DNA from: Cymodocea nodosa
Taxonomy: Eukaryota > Streptophyta > Magnoliopsida > Alismatales > Cymodoceaceae
Direction: 5' to 3'
NCBI GenBank assembly: GCA_036874045.1
Contig: CM072339.1
Location: forward strand, 3,851,501-3,915,500
DNA length: 64,000 bases
Below, piece after piece: positions 34,479-45,101 of the stretch; the stretch's first letter is position 1, and every line of letters begins with the position of its first letter. The position numbers and the translations under genes are program-made. The notes below the pieces were generated by a model. That model did not search any database and had not been told where the DNA came from. It worked only from the letters and a program-made list of their open reading frames with translations.

Positions 34479-34496
34479 TAGCGCCGTTGCTGGGGA
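34479..34496 (+). promoter_or_regulatory. Primer binding site, tRNA-Asp type, element F
   Basis: TAGCGCCGTTGCTGGGGA, two C/T or G/A differences from the complement of tRNA-Asp. Confidence 0.8.
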
Positions 34497-34577
34497 TTGA
34501 GAAGCTAAGTAACTATGAATGTTGTTTTGTTTTAATAGCAGAGAGAGTGTTATGTGTTTTATTCTATAATTGAGAAT

Positions 34578-35560
34578 ATGGCATATGCTTATGCTCAAAG
34601 ATTTCTGAAACCTATAGTTAGCTATGTGAATTCTGCAATTTGAAAGGTCACGATATCTCTGATTGTTTGAAACTGAGACAATTGTAGATGGTTAGATCAC
34701 ATGAACAACAAATGAATTATATTCAATATAATAGAGCTGAGTATGAGAATTCTATAGTTTACCCAACTGTTAGTTAGTTTAGAATGTGTAATATGTTGAG
34801 AGACACAGAAGTTTGGGATAGGTATGACAGATTAGAGTGTAGCTTAGAACAAAACATGGACAAATTGGAATAATATGTGTGTCAGCAACAAGAAGTCAAC
34901 CAATTAAACTATAAGGAAGAATTTATAGAACCTAAAATTGATATTATATATGAAACTAAAAAAATCATAATGAAAATTGATCAAAAATTGAATGCAATGA
35001 AATTAGATGATTTGGAAAGAAAACTAAAAGCATTGGATGAATTTAGGATGAATTTACAATGGAATTACAATTTATGCAACAAGAAAACATAAATGAAAAA
35101 TTTAATGTTACAGATGTGCATAATTTGCAAGACATACAGAAAAAAGAAAATACCAATGCAATAAAATTTAAAAAATGCAATTTAAAACTAAAAATAGTTG
35201 AAGATCATAATCATGAAAATAAAATATAAGAACATCATGAAAGTAATGCAAATCTAGAAGATGTATGTATAACATTAAGATTTAGAACTGATATACAACC
35301 AAGAATTCAAAAAGAAAGTAATATGAAGGTGGATAAGAACAAAAATAAAAATGATAATGAAAATGTAATATCTAAAAACGTAGAAATCATTGAAGAAAAA
35401 TCTAAATATGAAAATGAGACTAGAATGATCAAACAAATGAAATGAAAGAAAAAGAATCTTGTAAATCACAATCATTAGCACCATATCCTAAAAGATTACA
35501 ACAAACATTTCTTGAGAAACAAGAAAATTTTTTTGAAAAAGTACAAGTTAACATTCATTT
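34578..35560 (+). pseudogene. 5' gag part, element F (broken)
   Basis: Starts MAYAYAQRFLKP 82 bases after the primer site; zinc-knuckle region, QQQEVNQLNY and MKLDDLERKLKALDE follow in the family order. No capsid domain lies upstream, as in A, B and C. Confidence 0.75.
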
Positions 35561-36540
35561 GTTAGACTTATTGTAGAAAATGCCACCTTGTGCTAAATTT
35601 CTTAAGGATTGGTGTACTAAGAAAAAACAGCAAAAAATTTTAAGAAAAGTCTTTCTAGCTGAGCAAAATAGTTCCCTATTTCTACCACAAATTCCTAAAA
35701 AGTTATCTGATCCTAGAATTCCTGGTATATCATGCACCATAGGAAATACCATTCTAGAAAGAACCTTAATAGACCTAGGTGCAGGTATAAATGTTATGCC
35801 GAGTGATATATTTGCATCCTTAGGATTAGAATGCTTAATCCCTACTAGGACTGTTATTTAATTAGCTGATAGAAGTATAAGATACCCTAGAGGAAAAATA
35901 AAGGATGTCTTAATTAAAATCAAAAACTTCATATATCCTATTGATATTGTGATTTTGGATTCCCAACAAATTAAGCATCAAAATCATGATACATCTTTAA
36001 TTTTGGGAAGACCATTCTTAGTAACATCAAGGGCTGTTATAAATTGTAAAACTGGAGTAATGAAGTTAACATATGGTAATGAGGATACTCAATTAAACAT
36101 TTTCAAATCAGAAAAGTTTGAGGAGTTAGAAATGTCCTTGCATACTATAGACTTTTTAGAAGATGAAAGAGATATGCTAGATGATGTGATTCAAGAAGAA
36201 TTAAATAGGCAACTAAATTTTGAAACTTTAGAAGTAAGTGAAAGCATAAATATAAAAGGAGATCAAGAAGAGATTTATATTGAAAACGAAAATGTTCAAT
36301 TAGGAGCTTTAGCTTCTAATGGTCAACATTTAGATTTAAAACTTTTACCTCCTGAATTAACCTATATATTTCTAGAAGAAAAACAAACATGTCCAATCAT
36401 TATTACTTCAGATTTAAAAGAGGAGCAAATTTCTAAATTAAAAGATGTAGTAAAAACTTATAAAGAAGCAATATGATGAACTATGACTGATATAAAAGGG
36501 TTAAGTGCAACTTTATGCTGTCACTACATATATTTAGAAG
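35561..36540 (+). pseudogene. Protease and start of RT region, element F (broken)
   Basis: MPPCAKFLKDWCTKK, then IPGISCTIGNTILERTLIDL and GAGINVMPSDIF: the Athila aspartic protease with D-L-G-A at the active site. LILGRPFL follows, then PPELTYIFLEEKQTCPIII, the lead-in to reverse transcriptase. Confidence 0.85.
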
Positions 36541-36852
36541 TGTTATGCGAAGAGAGAATGCAAAAAGGGAGAAGCTTGAACACGTGGAGAAGAAAGAAGA
36601 AGACAAAGAGAAGTAGACATGTGAAACAAGAACAACAAACACCAAGGTTTTAACGTGGTTCCCCAAATTGGATACGTCTACGGATGGAGCTCAGCTGATT
36701 GATTCTTCTCTAGGTGATCACAAAGGGATACAAGATTCATCATCATTCTAAAGCACACGTTGGGGGCCTATTTATAACATTTGTGCACCCCAAGTGGCCA
36801 AGGACAAAAATACCCCTACGTGTAACAAACTAATTCAAGACACATAATAACA
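36541..36852 (-). repeat. Element E 3' LTR, 312 bp
   Basis: On the element strand it starts TGTTATTATGTGTCTTGAAT and ends CTCTTCGCATAACA. The adjacent CAAGGTGGAGATTG (36853-36866) is the usual copia polypurine tract. The first ~218 bases on the plus strand match 57279-57496. Confidence 0.9.
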
Positions 36853-36869
36853 ATCTCCACCTTGTCTTG

Positions 36870-37562
36870 AATTTACAAACTCCACCTGGAACCAAACAAC
36901 AAAAAACAAATCTCCGTCACAAAAGACCCAAAGGGTTAACTATAAGCAAACACATTTAGTAAGTCTAAGCAATGCTTAAACTTACTTTCAAGAATGCCTT
37001 TCGTAAACATATCAGTTGGATTGTCATGTGTGTTGATCTTTAAAATCTACACGCGATCTTCTGTTCTAAGAAAGTGATAACGAACATCAATGTGCTTTGT
37101 CCTATCATGAAACACATTGTCCTTCGTTAAGTTGATGGCACTAAGACTGTCACAGAAAATTTCTACTTTATCATATCGCAGACCAAAGTCTCCAAGTAAC
37201 CCCTTCAACCAAATATCTTCTTTTGCAGCTTCTGTCATCGCCATATACTCAGCCTCGGTGGTGGATAATGATACAGTAGGCTGTAGAGTAGATTTCCAAC
37301 TGATAATGGAATCTGCTAATGTGAAGACATATCTTGTTAAGGATCTACGCTGATCAACATCACCTGCAAAATTTGAATTAGAATATCCAACCATACTACA
37401 ATTATGCTTAACTCCATAAATCAATTCTACATCAGACATGCCCTTCTAGTACCTAAAGATCCTCTTCACGACCTGCCAATGACTCTTCCCTGGATTTTAC
37501 ATAAACCTGCTTACAATACTAAGAGGGTAAGCAAGATCTAGGCGAGTACAAACCATGGCATA
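36870..37562 (-). pseudogene. RNase H end of copia pol, element E (broken)
   Basis: The clear frame at 37047-37439 has [45 protein letters not shown] and [10 protein letters not shown], the D-E-D pattern and C-terminal block of copia RNase H. It is the continuation of the pol region at 53392-54330, separated by the insertion of element C. Confidence 0.9.
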
Positions 37563-39771
37563 TGTTTAGAATGAAAAAGTGCATATTATTAACGGTTAAA
37601 TGATGGTTAATTGCATAATATTTAGCTTATCATATAAGAATTAAGTCATTATGTTATAATTGCATAGTTATATGCTTTAATTGAAGAATTTGCTTAATTT
37701 GGGGGAATTAATGTTAATTTAGTACATTTATGAACTGTCGGTAAGTTGTAGGCTGTGAAATTCTTAAGTATCCGAATTTTCTGATATTTCGGACAGTTAT
37801 GTTTAACATACCGAACAAATTTGGACAGTTATGTTTAACAGACCGAATATATATCGGATAGTTATGTTTAAATTGCCGAACAGTTATGTTTTGAGAGAAT
37901 ATTTTATTATTTCCTGAAGTACACATGTCGAAACCATAATGAATGACTTAAGTGAACTTTCGATGAGTTATCTATAACTATCCGAAATTACAGTTGGGCA
38001 TCGGATAGTTATCCTTGTAACTCTCCAAAATCTCTTTTTATTTATAAAATAGATGAGGACACGTGTCATGTTCTGGGAAAGTGACTTAAGTGGATTTTCG
38101 GTGAGTTAGTTGTAACTATTCGAAATGCATCTGAGCATCGGATAGTTAGACCTGTAACTCTCCGAAATGTTATTTTATGATTAAACTACTACTGACACGT
38201 GTTGAGATCTGATAGATTTACTTAAGTTATATATTGGTGAGTTATTTATAACTATCTGAAATGCACTTGAGCATTGGATAGTTAAGTTTATAAGTATCCG
38301 AAATACACCTGAGCATCGGATAGTTAAATTTATGCACGTGTTTTATAGTTAAATCAACGAAGAAAGTTTGTTAAGTTATCTGTAACTCCACAGACTATAT
38401 ATTTTCTAATATGCCACTGTAGCGGTTGTAGGAATAGACAGTTGGAAGAGAAAAACCACATTTGCATGTATCACGCAGGAATTCAATCGCGTAGGGAGAA
38501 GAAAGCATCGCTGTTGATATGAATGAAGGAAATACAACCGACCATTCAAGCAGAAGCAATTACTACTGAAGAAATATAAAAGAAAAGAAGAAAAAAAGAA
38601 GAAGTGTGTGTAATCGATGGGCAGACAATGTGTGTAGAGGACGATCGACATCGCAATTCTCTGAAGTACCACACCAACCATCATCATCACCATCACCACA
38701 CCATAATCACCAATCATCGGAGGTCTGTGAGGATACTTGCCTAATGTCAGGTCAATTCCGAGCCAAACACAGTGCCTGACAACCACTATGAGGAGTGATC
38801 GCGTCGCGGGAAGGGAAGCCATTTTCACCAACCGCCAACTCATATTTCAGGAGATCGTAAAGCTTTTAGCCTTGGCTTCGGGTTGATGCCTATATGCTGA
38901 AGAGGAGATCATCTTGCAATTCTAGACTCGCGATTCTATAGGGAGAGGAGACAGAATCGTAAGTGGTTTAATTTTCAATGGTGTAATCGCATTGCAAGTA
39001 GTGTCGGAAGTATTTACTGTCAAGTGAGATTACTCTACATTTCACCTGTCACCTATTTCCATGTTCATATTAAAACAAAAATACCAAGAACAATTTATCT
39101 ATGTTTGTATGTTGTATTTGAGTGTTGTATTGTTTGTGTTGTATCGTGATTAATGTTATCTTTGTCAGTGTTGTGATTGTTTTATGTTTATTTTAGTTTT
39201 ACAGTTTACTGAAATTGGTTCGTTCAAAAGACTTAAAGATTTCAATGGTTACTATTTAAATTATCTGAATGTTAGTATTGCTTAATGATAAATTCAATGT
39301 TAACTAACATTAAAGAGCTTAATTGATGTTATTTACAATCTATGGAGTCGCCCAATGGTTGTCTGAATTCCTCTGTAAATAGCAGTATTAAAAAGAAAAG
39401 ACAGTCTCATGGAGTTAACTTAAGTCCACGAGGTTAGTCCATTGAGTTATCCATTACTCAACGAACTTAGTCCATTGAGTTAGCTATAATTCAACGGAGA
39501 GCTTATTGAATATATAAATTTGATTTTTAATAAGCAAATAGTTCTCAAGTTCGTCAGCAATTCCCCATGGGATCGACTTGTACTTGCACATTGATACAAT
39601 AGACACTATGCACTTGCAGTTAAAGTACAAATTGGAATTAATATCTAAATTGTATTAAATGTTGTTTGTTTACTTCTAAAAAAAAGAATAGGAATAAAGA
39701 TAAATTAACTAAGTAAAAACAGAAGTAACAAATCCATGTTTTTCTAATGTAGTGCTGGGAAAACCCAAACA
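37563..39771 (+). repeat. Element C 5' LTR
   Basis: 2,209 bases, TGTTTAGAATG...AAACCCAAACA; its partner is 51180-53386 (2,207 bases). It carries several ACTATCCGAAAT...ATCGGATAGTTA dyads (about 37970-38330) and GTTGAGTTA modules (38350-38400, 39405-39500). Confidence 0.95.
38574..38582 (+). promoter_or_regulatory. TATA-like box of the LTR promoter
   Basis: AAATATAAAAGAAAAG precedes a GC-richer transcribed-looking block and is kept in all LTR copies here (for example 24493-24508 and 52185-52200). It is the best candidate for the start of the genomic RNA. Confidence 0.5.
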
Positions 39772-39778
39772 AGTTTTA

Positions 39779-39796
39779 TGGCACCGTTGCCAGGGA
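39779..39796 (+). promoter_or_regulatory. Primer binding site, tRNA-Asp type, element C
   Basis: TGGCACCGTTGCCAGGGA; differs from the complement of plant tRNA-Asp by two G-to-A changes at CpG positions. Confidence 0.85.
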
Positions 39797-39885
39797 ATTG
39801 AATTGAATTGAATAGATATAAGCAACTGTTAGAGTTGTTTCATTTTAATAGCCAGAGTTGTGTGTTTTCTTCTGTAATTGAGAAT

Positions 39886-40660
39886 ATGGCATATGCTTAT
39901 GCTCAAAGATTTTTGAAACCTATAATTAGCATATGTGAATTCTGCAATTCTGAAGGACACGACATTTCTGATTGTTTGAAACTGAGACATTTACAGATAG
40001 TTAGATCCCATGAACAACAAATGAATTATCCTCAATATAATAGAGCCGAGTATGAGAATCCTATAGTTTACCTAACTGATGGTCAGTATAGAATGTGTAA
40101 TATGATGAGAGACAATGAAGTTTGGGATAGCTATGACAGATTGGAGCATAGTATAGAGCAAAATCTAGACAAACTGGAATACTTTATGTGTCAATAACAA
40201 GAAGTCAATCAATTAAACTATAAGGAATCATATTCAGAACCTAAACAGTATATAATTTACGAAACTGAAAAAAACATAAAGAAAATTGATCAAAAATTGA
40301 ATGCAATGAAATTAGATGATTTGGAAACAAAATTAAAAGCATTAGACGAAAATGCAATGAAAATACAAGTTATGCAACAGGACAATGAAAATTATAATGT
40401 TATAAACCTGCATAATTTGCAAAATATACAGCAAACAGAAAATACTAATGAAATAGAATTTAAAGAATGCACTTTAAAACTAAAAACAATTGAAGATCAT
40501 AATCACAAAAATGATATACAAAAACATCATGAAAGTAACGAAAATCTGGAAGATGTATGTGTAACATTAAGATCTAGAACTGATATACCACCAAGAACTC
40601 AAAATGAAAATGATATGAAGGTGAATAAGAGTAAAGATCAAAATGATAATGAAAATGTAA
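39886..40660 (+). pseudogene. 5' gag part with zinc knuckle, element C (broken)
   Basis: Starts MAYAYAQRFLKPIISICEFC 90 bases after the primer site; the knuckle CEFCNSEGHDISDC fits C-x2-C-x4-H-x4-C. It is followed by YDRLEHSIEQNLDKLEYF, MKLDDLETKLKALDE and a VTLRSRTDIPP block, the degenerate form of the Athila LRSG-PP motif. An upstream in-frame ATG at 39808 is possible, but the MAYAYAQ start is shared by all four copies. No capsid domain. Confidence 0.85.
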
Positions 40661-40699
40661 TAGCTGAAAATCTAGAAATCACTAAAGAACAATCTGAAT

Positions 40700-41560
40700 C
40701 TACGAATGAAGTTAAAAATGATCAAACAAATCAACTGAAAGAAAAAGAGTCTTTGAAATCAAAATCTTTAGCACTCTATCTTGAAAGATTACAACAAACA
40801 ATTCCTAAAAAACAAGAAAAAATCAGAGAAATTTTTGAAAAAGTACAAGTTAACATTCCTTTGTTAGATCTATTGCAGAAAATGCCACCTTGTGCTAAAT
40901 TTCTGAAGGATTGGTGTACTAAGAAAAGAGAGCGAAAAGTTCTTAGAAATGTCTTTTTAGCTGAGCAAAGTAGTTCCCTATTTCTGCCACAAATTCCTAA
41001 AAAGTTATCTGATCTTGGAATCCCTGCTATATCATGCACCATAGGAAATACCATTCTAGAAAGAACCTTAATAGACTTAGGTGCAAGTATAAATGTTATG
41101 TCAAGTGATATATTTGCATCCTTAGGATTAGAAGGCTTAATTCCTACTAATATGGTTATTCAATTAGTTGATAGAAGTATAAGATACCCTAAAGGAAAAA
41201 TAGAGGATGTCTTAATTAAAATCAAAAATTTTATATATCCTATTGATATTGTAATTTTGGATTCCCAACAAATTAAGCATAAAAATAGTGATACATCTTT
41301 AATTTTGGGAAGGCCATTTTTAGCAACATCAGGGGCTGTTATAAATTGTAAAACTGGAGTAATGAAGTTAGCATATGGTAATGAGGATACTCAATTAAAT
41401 ATTTTCAAACGAGAAAGGTTTGAGGAGTTAGAAATGTCCTTACATACCATAGACTTTTTAGAGGATGAAGGAGATATGTTAGATGATGTGATTCAAGAAG
41501 AATTAAATAGGCAAATCAATTCTGAAATTTTAAAAGAAAGTGAAAGCATAAATATAGAAG
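40700..41560 (+). pseudogene. Aspartic protease region, element C
   Basis: YLERLQQTIPKKQEKIREIF and VNIPLLDLLQKMPPCAKFLK lead into IPAISCTIGNTILERTLIDL and GASINVMSSDIF, then SLILGRPFLATSGAVI. This is the Athila protease with active-site D-L-G-A and the I-L-G-R-P-F-L block. In intact relatives it cleaves the gag-pol polyprotein. This segment reads open within 40297-42327. Confidence 0.9.
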
Positions 41561-41599
41561 GAGATCGAGAAGAAATTAATTTAAAAAATGATGATGTTC

Positions 41600-42620
41600 A
41601 ATTAGGAGCTCTAGCTTCTGATGGGCAGCATTTAGACTTAAAACCTTTACCTCCTGAATTAACCTATATATTTCTAGAAGATAAACGAACCTGTCCAATC
41701 ATTATTGCTTCAGATTTAAAAGAGGATCAAATAACTAAATTAAAAGATGTAGTAAAAAGTTATAAAAAAGCAATAAGATGGACTATGACTGATATAAAAG
41801 GGATAAGTTCAACTTTATGCTGTCACCACATATATTTAGAAGAGAATGCTAAACCTGTTAGAATTCCTGAGAGGAGATTAAATCCAAACCTTAAAGAAGT
41901 AGTCAGGAAGGAAATAGTTAAATGGCTAGATAATGATATAATTTATTCGATTTCTGATAGCTCGTGGGTTAGTCCAATCTATGTAGTTCCCAAGAAATCA
42001 GGATTAACAGTTATTAGGAATGAAAGTCAAGACTTGATACCTTCTAGAAATCAATCAGGCTGGAGAGTATGTATAGACTATAGGAAGCTGAATGCTGTGA
42101 CTAGGAAAGATCATTTTCCCTTACCTTTTATAGATCAAATGCTGGAAAGATTAGTAGGGCAAGAATATTTTTGTTTCCTAGACGGGTATTTAGGGTATAA
42201 TCAAATTCTAATAGCATTAGAGGATCAAGAGAAAACAACTTTCACCTATCCTAATGGAACTTATGCTTTTAAAAGAATGCCATTCGGATTATGCAATGCG
42301 CCAGCTACCTTTCAAATGTGTGTGTAGGACATATTTACTGGAATGACTGAAAATTTTTTAGAATTATTTATGGATGATTTTACTGTATATGGCAACTCAT
42401 ATGAAGTGTGTTTAAGCAATTTAGACCAAATATTAAAATGCTGTGTGGAAAAAAATCTGGTTTTAAATTGGGAAAAATGTCACTTCATGGTTAAACAAGG
42501 AATAGTCTTTGGGCATGTTGTTTCTAAAAAATGGTTGGAAGTAGATAAAGCTAAAATAGAAGTAATTTCTAATCTACCAGAACCTAAATCAGTAAAAGAT
42601 ATTAGATCATTTCTAGGACA
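41600..42620 (+). pseudogene. Reverse transcriptase, element C (broken)
   Basis: LPPELTYIFLEDKRTCPIII and WTMTDIKGISSTLCCHHIYL are characteristic Athila lead-ins; then VPKKSGLTVI, GWRVCIDYRKLNAVTRKDHF, FCFLDGYLGYNQI, RMPFGLCNAPATFQ and the catalytic FMDDFTVYG at about 42367. Family placement by these blocks is secure. Confidence 0.95.
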
Positions 42621-42739
42621 TGCTAGTTTTTATAGAAGATTTATTAAAGACTTTAGCAAGATAGCTAGACCTTTAACTAATCTATTAAAAGATGTTCCAT
42701 TTAACTTTGATAAAAATTACAAGGAAGCATTTTTCAGAC

Positions 42740-43233
42740 TTAAGACTAGCTTAATTTCAACTCCTATTATTCAAGCACCTGATTGGAACCATTCATTTGA
42801 GTTAATGTGCGATGCTTCTGATTTTGCTGTAGGAGCAGTGTTAGGACAAAAGATAGAAAAATCTCCCAGAGTGATTCATTATGCAAGCAAAACCTTAAAT
42901 GATGCTCAAGTTAATTACACAACTTCTGGAAAAGAATTATTAGCTGTTGTGTTTGCCTTAGAAAAGTTTAGATCATATCTGATTGGAGCTAAAGTAATAG
43001 TATGCATGGATCATTCAGCTCTAAAACATCTAATAAAGAAAAAAGAAACTAAACCTAGATTGATCCGATGGATATTATTATTGCAAGAATTTGATTTAGA
43101 AATTAAATATAAAAAAGGTTGTGAGAATGTAGTAGCAGATCATTTATCAAGATTACAAATAGAAAAATCAAATATTGAAATTAAGGATAAGTTTCCTGAT
43201 GAACAATTAATGACCATCAACACAATGCCTTAG
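42740..43233 (+). pseudogene. RNase H, element C
   Basis: [47 protein letters not shown] and VVADHLSRL give the D-E-D-D pattern of Ty3/gypsy RNase H. It removes the RNA strand during reverse transcription. The segment reads open. Confidence 0.9.
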
Positions 43234-43302
43234 TATGCAGACATAGTTAATTACTTAGTTATTGGTTTAACACCTAAGGATTGGAATAGATAGGATAAGA
43301 AA

Positions 43303-44531
43303 TTGTTTTTCTCAAGAGTAAAATATTACTATTGGGAAGACCCATACTTATTTAAGAAATGTTCTGATCTGGTTTTAAGGAGGTGTGTTCCAAAAATTGA
43401 ATATTTGAGTATATTGTCTTTCTGTCATGACCAAGCTTGTGGAGGGCATTTTGGTTTAGGGAAAACTACTACAAAAATTCTGCAATGTGGGTTTTATTGG
43501 CCAACACTATTCAAAGATGCTCATAAATATTGCTTAAGTTGTTTAAGATGTCAACAAATTGGAAGAATATCAAAGAGGAATATGATGCCTCTTAATCCTA
43601 TTATTGAGGTTGAAATTTTTGATGTGTGGGGAATAGATTTTATGGGTCCATTTCCTATGTCTAATCAATTTAATTACATATTGTTAGGGGTGGATTATGT
43701 ATCAAAATGGATAGAAGCTATTCCTACAAAAACTAATGACAACAAAGTGGTAATTCAATTTATAAGAACAAATATATTTGCCAGATTTGGAATACCTAAA
43801 GCTATTATCAATGATAGAGGAACTCATTTCTATAATAGAAGTTTTGAAGTCTTAATGAAGAAATATGGAGTAAACCACAAAATTGCAACATCATATCATC
43901 TGCAAACAAGTGGACAAGTAGAAAGTGCAAACAAACAAATTAAATTAATCTTGGAAAAAGTAGTAAATCCTACTAGAACAGATTGGGCTAATAGATTCAT
44001 AGATGCACTTTGGGCTTATAGAACTACTTATAAAACGAGCTTAGGTATGTCACCTTTTAGGCTAGTATATGGAAAAAGTTGTCATTTACCTGCTGAAATA
44101 GAACATAATGCTTATTGGGCATTAAAAACTCTGAACTCTAATTTAAATCAAGTTGCTAAAAATAGAAAAATGTAATTAATTGAATTAGAAGAATTTAGAA
44201 AAGAAGCTTATTCGAAAACTGTAAGAGAAAAAGAAAAAATTAAATTTTGGCATGATAGAAAAATTATTCCTAAAAGCTTTGAAATAAGACAAGAAGTATA
44301 TCTTTATATGGCTAGACTCCATAACCATCTAGGAAAATTGAAATCTAGATGGGTAGGACCTTACATAGTTCGAAATGTTTATCCTTATGGAGTTATTGAA
44401 ATTGAAAATCCTAAACTCAGAATATATTTAAAGTAAATGGACAAAGACTTAAACCTATTCTGAAAGCACCAAAAAGCTCCTTTGGAATTATAGAAGAAGT
44501 TAGAATAGAGGACTACTCGAGCTTTACTTAG
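43303..44531 (+). pseudogene. Integrase, element C (broken)
   Basis: The zinc-binding region HDQACGGHF...CLSCLRCQQIG (H-H-C-C) is followed by [35 protein letters not shown] and QTSGQVESANKQ for the D-D-E core, then [18 protein letters not shown] with the GPY block, and an end near IEDYSSFT. In intact relatives it inserts the cDNA into host DNA. Confidence 0.9.
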
Positions 44532-44559
44532 TGAGAAATCAGTTTTTATGTTTATATAT

Positions 44560-44800
44560 ATATATAAAAAGAAACATTAAAAATATATATAAAACATAAA
44601 AATCGTTGTGGTTCAACCTATTGGATCCATCGGTTTGACTGGAACATAAAAATTGTATATTAATTTTCAGAAGAAAAAAAAATGTTGGTTTTATCGAAAC
44701 ATAGTATCGATTTAACCGAAAGAAAAATAAAAAAAAATAAAAAAATAAAAAATATTTAGGTTTGATTGAAACATACTATCGGTTAAACCGGTAAAAAAAT
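44560..44800. repeat. CGGTT/AACCG palindromic spacer, element C
   Basis: Same spacer as 11840-12110 in A: TCGGTTAAACCGGTAAA, ATCGGTTTGACTGG and related arms separated by A-rich linkers, with an AT dinucleotide run at 44556-44572. Confidence 0.7.
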
Positions 44801-44849
44801 AGAAAAACTATTCTCTGTAATATTTTTATTATTATATTTGCTTGTATGG

Positions 44850-44935
44850 GGAGTCCGTTGAGTTACGCTTAACTCAACGAGCTTACTCCATTGACTCTGT
44901 TACAGTTAACTCAACGGAGTACTGTAGCTAAGACC
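44850..44935. repeat. Palindromic modules before ORF-X, element C
   Basis: GTCCGTTGAGTTACG...TAACTCAACGAGC and the dyad ending GTTAACTCAACGGAGTAC, about 170 bases before the ORF-X start. Confidence 0.75.
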
Positions 44936-45101
44936 TCGGATATAATAGTAATAGTTGGTTCGGGAAATGACCCGATTACCCGCCTAAACTTAGGGCTTAT
45001 TTAAACTAAAACCTAGGGTTTTGGGGGCATTATCCGGCAAATCATTTAAAATCTAGAATAGTAGAAATCAGAGCGATTTCATGCTATTGTGTAACTCCAC
45101 G

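Larger units (their letters stand above)
32510..36540 (+). mobile_element. Element F: Athila-type retrotransposon, 5' part (broken)
   Basis: Parts: LTR (32510-34471), primer site, zinc-knuckle gag part, protease and the first part of the reverse transcriptase region, up to the insertion of copia element E (AGAAG at 36536-36540 is the candidate duplication). It directly follows the partial LTR of B with no other DNA between. Its 3' half is not recognised in the window. Several breaks. Confidence 0.85.
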